Shown here: in pieces, positions 33,851 to 45,135 of the stretch
Layout of the letters: each line of letters opens with the position of its first letter
How positions within the stretch are numbered: position 1 is the first letter of the stretch
From: Calliphora vicina
Lineage: Eukaryota > Arthropoda > Insecta > Diptera > Calliphoridae
NCBI RefSeq assembly: GCF_958450345.1
Contig: NC_088784.1
Location: 74,487,747-74,551,746, forward strand
DNA length: 64,000 nucleotides
Direction: 5' to 3'
Notes under the pieces: generated by a model
Told to the model about the DNA's origin: nothing
Databases searched by the model: none
What the model saw: the letters and a program-made list of their open reading frames with translations, nothing else
Translations under genes and position numbers: made by a program

Positions 33851-35650
33851 TAGTTTTAAGACAAAATTTATTTTATTTTTATAAAATTGAAGTAAAGTCC
33901 ATGCAAGGGTGTTAAGCAATAATTTACATATATTTTCACGCAATTCAGTGGTTTATATATGTATAATTTTCCTAATAATACCATTTACCTTTAACATATT
34001 TGAAAAATATAACATTTCTCCATCAATAAAAAAAACAAAATTATGGGAATACCATAAACCGTTAAGAAGATATGCCCAAATCTATAAGTCTCTAAAAATT
34101 ATTTTATTTTTGATTTTCCATCGAGAAAAAAAATGTAGCTTTCCCCCAAGCTGTTTTTTAATAAAATTAAAGGTGGGAGTGTCTTGTTTCGATTTAAAAA
34201 AAATAGTTTTCGGATGAAAACTTAAAATTTTTTGTCGAATAATAAACGAAATATCAAAATAAATCTAATCTATGTATGGGTTTCGTGGGCGGTGGGCGTG
34301 ACCGATTTTATTTAAACTCGGCATGCGTTTTTTGTTTCAATAAATGTATGTACCAAATTTCTAGACTTTTGCTTGAATATAAACAATTTTATGCGAAAAA
34401 ATCAATTTGGATTGTATGGGCAGTGGGCGTGGACGATTTTGATAAAATTTAATTTTTTCTTAATTTAGTCCATATAATTATCGGTGCCGAAATTCAATGC
34501 TCTCCTTTTATTTTTTGCACAAAAATTTTTTTCATATAATTCTCGGTGCCAAATTTCAGCACTCTACGACCACTCCTTATAATTTTTGCAAAAAAATGTA
34601 TGAAGCCATCCCTCTGTGCGGGGTCTCAAGAATGATGACTTCAGAAATCCAATTTGTTTTTGAAACTCTTGCAAATTGTTTATGCTACATCCAAATTTAA
34701 AAATTTTAATATATTCTTAGGTGCAAAAAACATGATTGCTTTAGCAATTTATCTCTTGAAAATTTAAATTTCAAAATTTCACCATATTATTCTGGTTTGC
34801 TCAAAATATCTGACACAATTTGTGAACGATTTCCCTGTTAGTTAAAAATAAATGAAAACTGTTTCAAACGAGTCCAAAAATAATCGATTTTATATTTGAA
34901 TATTGAGATAAGGTTGAATTTAGCTTTTTAGATAATTTTTTTTTTTGGAAAATTTTAATTTTTAAAATGACGTAAAATGTTTGTCTATGCATCTTTTTTA
35001 ATGAAATTTTACAGATATTTTTGATCAAAATACAAAAGTGGAATCCCACAAGATCCAGGAAACTTTTCAAACATCACTAAAGTGAGTTTTTTTTTTCAAA
35101 TTTTTGGTTCTTTTGTCTGTACCAAGTTCGGGGCTATAAATTTCCTTTGACTAATAATTGAGAACATATTGGAATATACAAATTTTGAAATTTTGGATAC
35201 ATACAAATATGACTTAAGGCTCTGCATCTCGTAGTAATGCAAATTTTGAAATTATGTTTATTTTAAAGTATTGGTGTTAAAGTACCAAATTGTAAATCTA
35301 AACTGAACTACACCTCCTCATAGCCATGGGTGACCTTATTAAAAGCGTACTATCCGTTTAGAAATTTTAGATTTGTGGCCATTTTTTTGGGAAATTACAT
35401 AATGTGCAACACTAGAGGAAGACCACGTAAAACTACTCCAACACAAGATAATTTAATAGAAACAGACTTTAAGAAATTCCAAAATCTTACTCCGTGGAAG
35501 AGTATCAATAATATAAAATTGGAAAATTAGACTGGTCTTGGTTGCAAACGCTCCACGAAAAAACATCTTACTTCTATATCGTCCCTAAAATGCAAAATAA
35601 CGTAACATCACTTTTCATAAGTTTATAGGAGAAGAAAAAAAGGATATAAA
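33851..35650. other. No gene seen; weak repeats
   Basis: AT-rich. Two related blocks with GTGGGCGGTGGGCGTG (near 34287) and GGGCAGTGGGCGTGG (near 34418) suggest an old short repeat. The open frames have no recognisable domain. Confidence 0.35.
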
Positions 35651-35670
35651 ATGAAAACTAATTGAGATAT

Positions 35671-35919
35671 ACACAGAGAAAACAGATTCGTAATAGCAAC
35701 CGAATTTGTTACCAATCGAATGATTCGGTTGCACACATCGAATTTTTCAGTTCTATCAACAGAAAGTCTGTTGATAAAGAAAAATTTCGGTTGAAGCAAC
35801 CAAACTTTTGTTACCCTTTCCAAAATTCTGTAGCCACAACTGCAAAATTCGATCACTAAGGTAGAATCATTCGATTGGCAATAAATTCGGTTGCTATCAT
35901 GAATCTGTTTTCTCTGTGT
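35671..35919. mobile_element. 249-bp foldback MITE with ACACAGAG ends
   Basis: The left end ACACAGAGAAAACAGATTC is matched by an inverted copy at 35905-35919 (CTGTTTTCTCTGTGT). Inverted pairing continues through CAACCGAAT and ATCGAATGATTC, so each arm is over 50 bp. The interior repeats the motif CGGTTGNANCAACC. It has no coding sense. The target duplication is unclear. Confidence 0.75.
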
Positions 35920-36430
35920 AGAAACAAAATGTTCAAATCTGAATTACAATGACTCTAGAATTGTGGCTTACATTATTTATCATCAATATAAATATTTATG
36001 AAAAAATAAAAACTTGAATAAAAATATATTTTTTTACTTTAAATAAAAGCAGTTTATATATAAATTTTTAATTTTATTATGTTTTTTTTTTATTTTAATT
36101 ACTAACAACTTCTTTTTAACTAAAAAAAGGTTCTTCATTAAATTTTCATTAAGACTGCAAAAAATATTCAATTTCAACAAATTTATTAAAAAAAATTAGG
36201 ATACTACCTAAAATAAGGTAAAAACGATTTATTAATTAATTACTCAAAGCTTATACGTTACTTTGTTTAAATATTATACTTGATGATATTTAGTTTCAAT
36301 TTTGGTTATAACTTGGTTATTTTTGATAGTAAAAGTTTAAAATTTTGTACACATATGTAATATGATGTACATAGTGAATCGTAATCAATAATAAAATCAA
36401 TTTCGAATTTTTGATGATACGTTGTTTTGC
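35920..36430. other. No gene seen
   Basis: Homopolymer-rich AT sequence without recognised elements. Confidence 0.35.
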
Positions 36431-36439
36431 ATTTTAGGT

Positions 36440-36760
36440 GACGATATACAATTCACCAAAGAACTTTAACCTGGTAGAGCCAGAATTAGAATACTGCCAA
36501 GAGGCAGTGATAGGAGAACATTTGTAAGAGACTGTATCCCAAGTCCACAAATAAGCCTGTCAAGTTTGGCGGTAACAAGATATGGGTCCAATTCATATCA
36601 TAAAATATATAATAACTGGAATTGTATATAGATCCATTTTCAACGATTTTTGTATCTATACGCTGAGGAAAATATTCCCCTACTTTGAAGACTCCAACAA
36701 GATAATGACCTCAAACACACTTCTACGGTTGTAACCGAGTGGTTATAATCCAATGTGGTA
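36440..36760 (+). pseudogene. Tc1-like transposase fragment
   Basis: Frames give GPIHIIKY, then a region equivalent to LYPYAEENIPL and LQQDNDLKHTS followed by VVTEWL. The QQDNDxKHTS motif holds the second catalytic Asp of Tc1-type transposases and is close to that in the element at 6458-8008. No terminal repeats are visible. Confidence 0.65.
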
Positions 36761-36799
36761 AATTCAATAAATATAAATAAAATAAATTTCAATAAAATA

Positions 36800-37162
36800 T
36801 TTTTCTGATGTAGGGTTAATATGGGGAGTAGGGTTAATTATGGACCGATCCTCACAAAAGTTTGTAAAAAGATTTAGGTTCATGCAAAACTTGATTATAT
36901 CCAATTTGATTATTTTAGGACAATTATGAATGTTCAAGAGAACTTAGAATTAATTTGTGCAAAATTTTATCAGGATTGCATATTTATGACTGCTCAAACA
37001 ATATTTCTGAGAGACATTTGTATGTGGGCTAGGTGAAATCATGGACCGATGATGCCCATTTTTAATTGCAAACAAACCTTACAGCCAGCTTGCTCCTTGC
37101 GTTTGGGTCCTATCGTGTTTTTAACAGACAGAGAGACGGATAGCTAGATCGTCTTAGAATCT
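36800..37162 (+). repeat. Dispersed repeat with ATGGACCGAT motifs
   Basis: TTATGGACCGAT near 36839 and ATCATGGACCGATGATG near 37036 match TATTATGGACCGATAATCCT near 17116. Further right, CCTATCGTGTTTTTAACAGA with a short GACGG run and AGATCGTCTTAGAATCTTA match 10602-10662. Coding sense is absent. Confidence 0.45.
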
Positions 37163-37322
37163 TATGATCAGTGAGTGACAATTTAATTCTGTTGTTGTAC
37201 ATTTGAATTAATAAAGAGTTGTTACAATTTTTAAACTACTAAACGGCTTTTATTTGCAATCAAAAGTATCCGGTTTATTTAAAGGAAATAAACCAACGTT
37301 TTAAAAAGGTAAAAACGTAACA
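37163..37322 (+). repeat. LTR fragment, 3' 160 bp
   Basis: It runs from GTGACAATTTAATTCTGTTG through AATAAAGAGTTGTTACAA and the TATCCGGTTTATTTAAAGGA block to the terminal CGTAACA. It is nearly identical to the same part of the LTR at 30311-30882. It is truncated at its 5' side. Confidence 0.75.
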
Positions 37323-37803
37323 ATATTAACCATCTATTTTTATGGTGGGTATAAAAAGCAAGCGATATGTAAACAAATACTGTGTCATTAAAATGAAACC
37401 TAAGTTTTCATTGCTTTGGAAATATTAAAGAAAACAAAAATCAAAGTAATTTTTTGGATTTTGACCTATCAACTAAATGTTTCTAAAAGTTTTCATTGAC
37501 ATCCACTATACGCAAATAAGATTTGTCAATGATATTGAAATAAATTATTTACTTTAAAATTTTTAAAAAAAAAAAATAAATCCAGAAACAACGTTTACAA
37601 ACAGCAGGGGATTTATATTCTAAATGTTCTATCAACAGGTCTGTCTATACAGCGTGTAGCCTTTATTAAATATAAAAACTCGATATGTTTGAACTCCAAT
37701 TGACGGCCTACCTAAAGAGGTACTGTGATGCAGTTTTGTTTCCATCCGGGGTATGTTTAGTCTGTTTCCTTTGAAATCTTTTTTAACACAGAGCTGTATG
37801 TTT
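37323..37803. other. No gene seen
   Basis: AT-rich. No supported feature. Confidence 0.35.
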
Positions 37804-38090
37804 GGAATATGTTTGTTAACGGACTAAGCTTCTAATAGAGGATTCAACGAGATAAGCGTCTCGGCTATCGGCCAGCTAACGACTTATTATGGGAAAGGAA
37901 ATACAACTTATGCAATCCAAGAAGATGAATTCGTTGGGTGCATAAGTTAGGGCTAGCTAATTAGAGAGCTGAATCTTTGGAATATGTTTGGTAATAGACG
38001 AAGCTTTTAATAGAGGATTCGACAAGATAAATGCTTCGGCTCTCGGTCGGCTAACGAATAATTATGGTTAAATATATGACTAGCTAATGA
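37804..38090 (+). repeat. Tandem repeat, ~175-bp unit
   Basis: Unit starts GGAATATGTTTG at 37804 and 37979. Both units contain AATAGAGGATTC and CGGCTAACGA-type sequence about 70 bp downstream. A third partial unit (AGATAAATGCTTCGGTACTC) resumes at about 39132, on the far side of the hAT-like insertion, so the array was once continuous. Confidence 0.7.
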
Positions 38091-38098
38091 GTGCAAAC

Positions 38099-39118
38099 TA
38101 GATGCAAATCGGGACTGATTTTTGAAAATCGCGGGATTCGGGATTTGTTAAAGAATTTTCGGAAAATCTAAATCCCGAAAATTATAAGAACGAAAACCTT
38201 CATAATTATGTCTTTACAATTGAAAGTAAATTTTTTATTTAACAATTAATTTTTATTATCCACTAAAAACCACAATCCATAAATAAATCACATTTGATTG
38301 CAATAAAATACTTTCATGAGTACATTATATAAGAAGAAATAAGTCTAAAGTATATACATTAGGCTGGGTTGATTTGAATGGACGATTTAAAAGTAAAAAA
38401 TCGTATAGCAGAAACGAAATCTACGGAAAATTCTAAGAAAGTTTTCTTAAGAAACCATATGTCTAAAATCAAATCCTATCTTGCGCATTTCGTCTTTTAT
38501 CCAATGAAGATTTTCTGATTTTTATTTTTTTGGTATAGTTTATTTATGTATTAAAAATCAAACGAACAAATAATTATAATTATTTCATCTTGTTCCTTCA
38601 GAAATAAAATGATCTATTTGTTTTTCAAGTTGCAAATTTACATAATAATTTGGTTTCGTTGTAGTTATTTAGGTTTTTTACATTTATTAATAATATCTTG
38701 TAGCCTTTGAGCAATCTAAATATTTTCATGTGAGATAAAATCAGTTTCGTTTGAAGAGGATTTAAATTGAGTTTTGTTAGATAACATACGAAAAAAGGTG
38801 AAGAATTTATTTTCCAGAGCCTCACTCAAGGAGAACTAAAAATACCGCTTTCCTTTAGTAACTATGTTGTCGCAGGCGTTGAGCTTAACAACTTTGCTGA
38901 ATGAACATCATTTTGTGATATTCGGGCATGTAGAATGTCAAAACACATGCAAAAGACACAGAAAAATTACAATTTCCCCTATTTATTTATGAAAAACGGG
39001 ATTTGGAAAATCACGAAAATCCCGGGATTTAAAATTAAAAAATCCCGGTCTTCGGGATTTAAGAAATCCCGAAAACCCCTGTATTTTCGGGAACGGGATT
39101 CCCCGTTTGACATTTCTA
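38099..39118. mobile_element. hAT-like non-autonomous element (1020 bp)
   Basis: The flanking 8-mers are GTGCAAAC (38091-38098) and GTGCAATC (39119-39126), a target duplication with one change. The ends are imperfect inverted repeats: TAGATGCAAATCGGGA on the left, and TAGAAATGTCAAACGGGGA on the right read in reverse. Subterminal CGGGATT words are dense at both ends, as is common for transposase-binding regions. The interior has no recognised transposase. It sits inside the 175-bp tandem array. Confidence 0.75.
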
Positions 39119-39126
39119 GTGCAATC

Positions 39127-39553
39127 CGTAGAGATAAATGCTTCGGTACTCGGTCGGCTAATTACGGATTTTAACGACGGTATTAATACGAAATAATAAT
39201 TATGGCCTCGTCTAATTATGCTTTGTCATCCGGGAGCAAAGTATAACTAGATCGGTACTTCGATTCTTGTTCGCTTTGTTCACGTTTTTCTAAAATTCAC
39301 ATAAACCGTTTGAGAATTATTAACACATTTTATAATGTTGCAATGATAACCGTTGCTCTAACATAATCATGAGTTTCATTTTGAGTCGATAGATACTTAA
39401 ACTTAGTTTCAAAATTAAAACGATATCTTCATAACCTTAAACCTTCATATCGTAGTAAGTACCTGGTACAACCAACCCTCTTTTCAATGGCCATTACCGG
39501 ACTTTTATAAAAAAAAAATGATAACAAAATTTTTAAAAAATAAGTGCAACTTA
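39127..39553. other. Array remnant, then no feature; donor-like site at its edge
   Basis: The first 50 bases continue the 175-bp array. After that no feature is recognised. On the minus strand a strong donor (CTCAAAG/GTAAGT) lies at 39555/39554, inside what would be the 3' UTR of the gene. Confidence 0.35.
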
Positions 39554-39721
39554 CCTTTGAGAAATAAAAATTTAAACAAAAAAAATTAAAAAACCAAACA
39601 TTTTTTATGCATTTTTTCAAAAATAAATCATAATTTTAATAATTTCTTTCAAACAAAAATTGTGTAACAGCAATTAAAGACAATACAATAGTTTAAAATA
39701 CTAAAGAAAATATTACAAACT

Positions 39722-39727
39722 TTTATT
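39722..39727 (-). terminator. Possible polyadenylation signal AATAAA
   Basis: TTTATT on the plus strand, about 195 bases beyond the stop codon of the exon at 39921-41156. AT-rich sequence produces such words often, so this is only the nearest plausible signal. Confidence 0.3.
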
Positions 39728-39920
39728 TGAAACCATAAAGTAAAATTAAAACATGCTATTTGTATAAAGAAACTACAATAATACAGAAAACAATTCTTTA
39801 AACTATAGATAAAATAATATAGAAAAATAGTTGAAATGAGAGACAGGAGGGTTGGGGTGGAAGAGTTTTGCAACGAATATTGGTTTCTGATATTTGTTTT
39901 CTATCCGATTCTTTTCGGTT

Positions 39921-41156
39921 TTATTGAGCAATACAACTATTGGTGTTGGTTGGACTGTTTGTAGTTGATGTGGTGGGTGTAGAGGTTTTGAGTTTAGATT
40001 TTGAGCGTGCCGAGGAAGTGCCACAAAAACCGGTACCATTATCACTACAACTGCTGCCACTACTACTGCTGCTACTTTTGCGATTGCTATTGAGACTAAG
40101 ACGTTTATTTTCCTCCGCTGGTATTTCATTTATGTGGCTGGTGTTTGCCTTCCACATACGCCATTTACTCTGGCATGTGGTGGTAGAGGTTGTATTTAGG
40201 GTGGTTAAAATGGGGGCTGTTGGTGGTGGTGGTGGTTCTATGGATTTTGGTAAATTGGGCACTGCATTAACAATTTGACCCCAAGTGGCCTGAGTACTTT
40301 GTGGATGTAGTAAAATTTGTGTTTGCACCTGTTTGACATTGCGATGATCATAGTTCTCTACAATTATGATGGGATTGGGACGCCTAAAATGACCCATTGG
40401 CCGAGAGGTAAGATTGACTGGTGTAGCTGGCGATGCTGCTGCTGTTGGAGTAGGCTGATATTTTTGTCTCAGAGCCTGCTCTGTTATATGAACATTAGCC
40501 AGAGATTGTGGCTGCAAGGAGTGGCAATTGCGTTTGGGCATTAGCCGGGACTTTAAACTGCGCCACCTAAAGAAACTGCGAAATCTTAAACGGCGGTCAT
40601 GACTTAAAATATCCCCTGGTTCGTTGGCTGTCTCCGAAGGTTGTATATCCCTAACAAGATCCGGCTGATGACGAGCTGCTCTACGCAGAGAACTCTTAAA
40701 GTCTTTGCGCTCTTGCTCGGGTGTTAAGTGGGTCTGGGTGCTGGTGTGATTGACAGCTGTGGTAGCAGTAATGGCTGCTGTTGTGGCACCATTTTCATAC
40801 TCTTGTGTTGGGGAATTGGAGGGATACAGTTCATTCGAATTGGATAGGTTATTGTTTGAATTGTTATGACTAGTGCTACTGTAACTACTATGAAGTGCTT
40901 TGCAACTACTTGTGATCCATGCGTGCATAGAAACGGGTCGTAAACGTTGTGTAGTTGTTGTAGATTTATGTGATGGTGTTGGTGTTTGAGGAGGAGTAGT
41001 TTGCATGCTTAGAAGTGTTGGTGTTGTTGGTGGGAGTGCTAATCTATGAATTTCATCATAGGATGCTGATAACATACCTGTGCGTTCATCATGATAATCA
41101 TCATCATCCGACGACTCCAAACGATCCTCGACCAATGATGTTTGTCTTGACAAACC
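39921..41156 (-). CDS. NWD-type WD40 protein, last exon (Ser/Thr/Asn-rich tail)
   Basis: A 411-codon open frame ends with a TAA stop at 39921-39923. The acceptor AACTCCAAACAG precedes GGT at 41156, and the phase (0) matches the donor of 45671-45987. The product starts GLSRQTSLVEDRLESSDDDD, an acidic patch, followed by low-complexity Ser/Thr/Asn/Pro-rich sequence, a basic segment (FRSFFRWRSLKSRLMPKRNC, about residues 190-210), a QVQTQILLHPQ block and a Ser-rich stretch, ending NSCIAQ. There is no enzymatic motif, so it is probably a disordered regulatory tail. The codon pattern is clean and the minus-strand frame is much longer than chance. Its role is unknown. Confidence 0.85.
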   Translation of the reverse strand, partial: GLSRQTSLVEDRLESSDDDDYHDERTGMLSASYDEIHRLALPPTTPTLLSMQTTPPQTPTPSHKSTTTTQRLRPVSMHAWITSSCKALHSSYSSTSHNNSNNNLSNSNELYPSNSPTQEYENGATTAAITATTAVNHTSTQTHLTPEQERKDFKSSLRRAARHQPDLVRDIQPSETANEPGDILSHDRRLRFRSFFRWRSLKSRLMPKRNCHSLQPQSLANVHITEQALRQKYQPTPTAAASPATPVNLTSRPMGHFRRPNPIIIVENYDHRNVKQVQTQILLHPQSTQATWGQIVNAVPNLPKSIEPPPPPTAPILTTLNTTSTTTCQSKWRMWKANTSHINEIPAEENKRLSLNSNRKSSSSSSGSSCSDNGTGFCGTSSARSKSKLKTSTPTTSTTNSPTNTNSCIAQ

Positions 41157-41516
41157 CTGTTTGGAGTTGTTATTAGGATGTTTTCAATATTTTATTGAAT
41201 TTTTATTTGTTTTTTTTTTTGCAAAATTGTTGTGTTGTGTGCAAGTGTTAGATTTATTTCAATACAGTTTTTTTTATTATTTAGTTGTTTTACAAGAAGG
41301 AAGAAGAAATGAAAAAAAAGAAGCCAAAATAATAAAGATATGGTGTTTTCTTTGTTGGTAATTTAAATATATAGAAATACATATCTAAGCACTTGGGAGG
41401 TTTGTCAAGTAATAGAGCAAAAATATATTGGACATTTTAGATTTTCTATGTTACTGAGGTCTATAAAGTAAATGCTGAGCAAAATCCGATAACATTTAGC
41501 GGTTGCACGTTTTATC
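41157..41516. other. Intron sequence of the WD40 gene
   Basis: Start of the intron between the exons at 45671-45987 and 39921-41156. No other feature was seen before the mariner fragment. Confidence 0.5.
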
Positions 41517-42209
41517 TTGGGTGTATGACTTAAAAATGCGGGATTTTGTTAAATTTTTAGCTTTTAGTTTGAAACATTTGTACAATATAAATGTATTTAA
41601 AGTATTGGCCATTGTTAGTTATGACTTTTTACCATCTTTCTGGCAATATAAGGATTCCGAGTCAAAAGAACTGCTCATGTTTTGACGCCAAAAACGAATC
41701 AAGCCAATTTCGTATGCTCTGTTCCAAAGTGAAACGTATACCAGAGAGGTCGTTCTGTATCGCAACAAATAGTAGTCGGACGGGTCATGGTCTGATCTAT
41801 AATGTGGGTGAGGCAAAACTTCCCAATCCCTTCAGTATAATTACCTTTTTACAGGTATTCCAATATGTGGCCTAGCGTTGTCATGATGGAATATTACGTT
41901 TTGAAATTGTTGCAATGATTTTGCAAGCTCTTCTTGAATTTGAAAACAATCTTAATGGAGTAATGCCTCCAATTCTTGGTCTTCAAACTTTTTTTGGCTG
42001 GCCTGGGCGATCTTTGTCTTATGTGTCACTTCTGAACCGCACAAACCATCTCTCGCGCGGCTAAACCGATGGAACACATTCACCAGAAGCTTTGGTGAGC
42101 AATCGATGTGTTTAAGCGACACTTTTTTCACCAATTATAGAGGAGAACTGCGTTCAACAGATACGCCATTTGTTGTGAATCCTGCATTTTTACGTTGTAC
42201 ATTCAATAC
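41517..42209 (-). pseudogene. Mariner family 1, internally deleted copy with both ends
   Basis: One terminus reads TTGGGTGTATGACTTAAAAA then TGCGGGATTT (41517 on) and the other, inverted, ends near 42209 (CCTGCATTTTTACGTTGTAC). Minus-strand frames give an N-terminal part, SLKHIDCSPKLLVNVFHRFS and KKFEDQELEALLH (end of the DNA-binding region), and a C-terminal part with PHPHYRSDHDPSDYYLLRYR, in which the third Asp region is recognisable. The catalytic middle is deleted. It lies in an intron of the WD40 gene. Confidence 0.8.
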
Positions 42210-42464
42210 TTTCCCAAAAGGTTCTTATTCAAAAAAGTATTTTTTTCTGAAGGCTTTGCGAATTATGAATACCTAATTAGTGTTTTTTTATTTTTCTTTT
42301 AAAATTAAATTTTTTTTTCAAAATTTAAAAAAATATTATTTTTCAAAATTTTTAAAAACAATTATTTTTTCGAAATTGTTTTTTTTTAATTTTTTTAAAA
42401 AAAAATTTAAATTTATTAGTGAAAAAAATGTATGAAAAACTTTTGTTTGTTAAAAAAAAAATTT

Positions 42465-43570
42465 AACCCATTGTAGGTCCAAATTACTATAGCCTTATAT
42501 ACATCGTTGTAATGGACTTTAAAATGTCTATCATTAGATATCCATATTGTGTATATAAGTAATCCAGATATAGATCAAAAATAAGCCAAAAATCGAGGTT
42601 GCCCCGGTTTTTTCCTTATATCTCAGCCATTTGTTGGCCGATTTTCACGATTTTAAATAGAAGCCGAGCCGGAAGAATTCCCGATATATTGATGTAACAA
42701 TCATGTTTGTAAGTTATTTGGGGGCTACGGAAAGTTGATTTCAACATACTGACGGACAGACGCACAGTGGCGCCATTTGAGTTTTTTCGTTGCAAAAATC
42801 ATAACTTTTGAACCAAATGTGATAATCAAAATATTTAAAAGGACTATGATAAATTGAAATGTTTGATTTTTTGTTTCTATTAAAGGCTTTTATGATTTAA
42901 AATTATTCCAGAAAAGATTGGTGGATTTTTCACGGTTAATGTAATTCTTGGAAACATGTTTTTTTTAAAAATGTTACCTCTAGCAAAAACTGGGGCAAGG
43001 ACGGGCAGCTGGATTTTTGCATTAGGTAAAGGAATAATCAAAGAACTTATTTTGGAAATATGGAAAATATAGAAAATTATAGTTTTTTTTATTTTCCATC
43101 AAATTTGAGAAATATTGAAAAAATTGATAGTTGGTAAATATTGATTTACCTGGACAAATACAAAGCAAATAGTACAATTTTTTTATTCTTTTCTTAATAA
43201 ATTGTTCTATCAATAGAATCAAAAATAATGTCGATCCGTTATATAATTTTCGATATATTGTATCTGAAAGCGGACAAAATTACCTATAAATGGTCTGTTT
43301 TTTGAAAACTGAAAATCAGTCAACTTTGAAGGTCTATATCTTCTGAACCAAAAATCTGATTGTAATAAGAGTAGCATATTTGAATCGGACAATTTACTGT
43401 AAAATAGCTTTATTCAATATTTTTTAGGGGCACATGAAATTTTTGATTTTTGCAACCACACTTGTTCTGCGCCATTGTGAGACGGACATGGCTATATCGA
43501 CTTCGCTATCTAAAACGATCCAGAATATGTATACTTTATTGGGTCGCAAATGAAAAATGTACAAATTAAA
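42465..43570 (-). repeat. Family S repeat, copy 4, split by a CACARTG-ended element
   Basis: Host sequence is at 42465-42762 and 43480-43570. The minus strand reads TTAGATAGCGAAGTCGATAT, ATGTCCGTC, the insertion, then GTCTGTCCGTCAGTATGTTG onward to the TAATGATAGACATTTTAAAG block. The GTCY microsatellite was the target of the insertion. Confidence 0.8.
42763..43479. mobile_element. 717-bp Transib-like non-autonomous element (family T2)
   Basis: The ends are CACAGTGGCGC on the left and CACAATGGCGC on the right, read inward. Both are followed by GTTGCAAAAATCA after roughly 20 bases. AGACG flanks it on both sides (42758-42762, 43480-43484), a 5-bp target duplication, and the interrupted family S repeat resumes cleanly. 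CACARTG ends with a GC-rich 5-bp duplication are known for the Transib superfamily. No transposase is encoded. Confidence 0.75.
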
Positions 43571-43603
43571 AACTAACAAATCTTTTGCAGAAGCACACCT
43601 ATC

Positions 43604-43895
43604 GTTCGCCAACGATTATGGTTTATACGGATCAGAAGTGGTAATTTTGACACAGAAGACAAAAATCGCCCGTGAAGATATATGTAAAACACCATGAAGA
43701 TAGATGTAAAACTCATCAAGAGCTTGCAAAATCATTGGAAGCTACTCAAGCAGCAATTTCAAAACGTTTGCGAGCAGCAGGATTCATCCAAAAGCAGGGA
43801 AATTGGATACCATACGAATTGAAGTCGAAAGACCGAATCTACATTTCGAATATTTTGGAGAATTACCGCAAAAAGGCTATGCTAATTTAGTCGAA
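43604..43895 (+). pseudogene. Mariner family 1, N-terminal fragment
   Basis: An open frame of 72 codons carries HHEDRCKTHQELAKSLEATQ followed by AAISKRLRAAGFIQKQGNWI and PYELKSKDR. This is the second helix-turn-helix of the mariner DNA-binding domain and the GNWVPYELK linker. It stops before the catalytic domain, and minisatellite sequence follows at once. The terminal repeat is absent. Confidence 0.8.
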
Positions 43896-43899
43896 TTTT

Positions 43900-45135
43900 G
43901 CACCTTTTCGAAAAAGTACTTTTTTGAATAAGTGAATTTTGAGAAAATTTTTTTTTAAGTACCTTTTGGAAATGAAAAAGGAAGAAATACTTTTTTGAAC
44001 AAGTACCTTTTGGCAAATCTAAAAAAGTACTGTTTTGAATAATTACCTTCTGAAAAAACTACTTTTTTGAATAAGTACCTTTTAGAAAAAGTAATTTTTT
44101 TATGAGGTGCCTTTTGCGAAAATTACTTTTAAAAAAACTTAATTTCTGGAAATGATAAAGGAAAAAAAATACATTTACTCATTTAGCTTTTGGAAAAAGT
44201 AGTTTTTGCAACAAGTACATTTTGTCCGTTTTGCGATAATTTTCCAAAATGTTTCCAAGAAATCCTTCTAATTTTTTTTAATGATTTTTAATTTTTTTTA
44301 AATTTAATACAATGTAAAATATGGTGGCCATTTTTGAAAAAAGTACATTTTTTAATAAGTACCTTTTGGAAAAATTACTTTTTTACAAAAGCAAAATTTT
44401 AAATGATAAAGGAAAAAAGTACCTTTTTTAATAAGTGCCTTTTGGAAAATGTACTTTTTTACAAAAGTAACTTTTGGAAATGATAAAGGAAAAAAATACT
44501 TTTTTTAAAAGGTACCTCTTGGAAAAAGTACTTTTTACAAAAGTAACTTTTGGAAATGATTAAGGAAAAAATACGTTTTTAAATAAGTACATTTTAGAAA
44601 AAGTACGTTTTTGAATAAGTACCTTTTGAGAAAATTACTATTTTAAAAGTACCCTTTGGAAATTATAAAGAAAATAGAACTTTTTTGAAAAAGTAATTCT
44701 TAAAAAATAATACTTTTTTGAATAAGTTCCCTTTTTAATAAAATTACTTTGAAAAGGTTAATTTTTTAATAAATACCTTTTGAAAAAAGAAATTTTTTGA
44801 ATAAGTTAAATTTTTAGAAAGTAACTTTTGGAAAGTATAAAGGAAAAAAGTACCTTATGGAAAAAGTACTTTTTTGAATAAGTTACTTTTTTACAAAAGT
44901 AACTTTTGGAAATGATAAAGGAAAAATTACTTTTTTTAAATAAATACAATTTAGAAAAAGTACGTTTTTGAATAAGTACCTTTTGAGAAAACTAATATTT
45001 TAAAAAAGTACCTTTTGGAAATTATAAAGGTAAAAGTACATTTTTAAAAAAAATCCTTTTTTGAATAAGTTCCCCCCCCTTTATAATAAAATTATTTTTT
45101 TTTTTTTAAATACATACCCTTTGAAAAAGTTAAAT
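43900..45135 (+). repeat. AAGTAC-rich minisatellite (1.2 kb)
   Basis: Tandem degenerate units made of GAATAAGTACCTTTTGGAAA, AAGTACTTTTTTACAAAAGT and AACTTTTGGAAATGATAAAG. A higher-order unit of roughly 80-110 bp can be followed from about 44345 to 45010. It begins right at the end of the mariner fragment. Confidence 0.75.

Noticed and set aside
34497..34700. 67-codon frame in the AT-rich stretch near 34.6 kb
   Set aside because: No domain, no splice context and composition like the surrounding sequence.
39940..40278. 112-codon plus-strand frame
   Set aside because: Antisense shadow of the Ser/Thr-rich last exon of the WD40 gene, Leu-rich because of Ser/Gln codons on the other strand.
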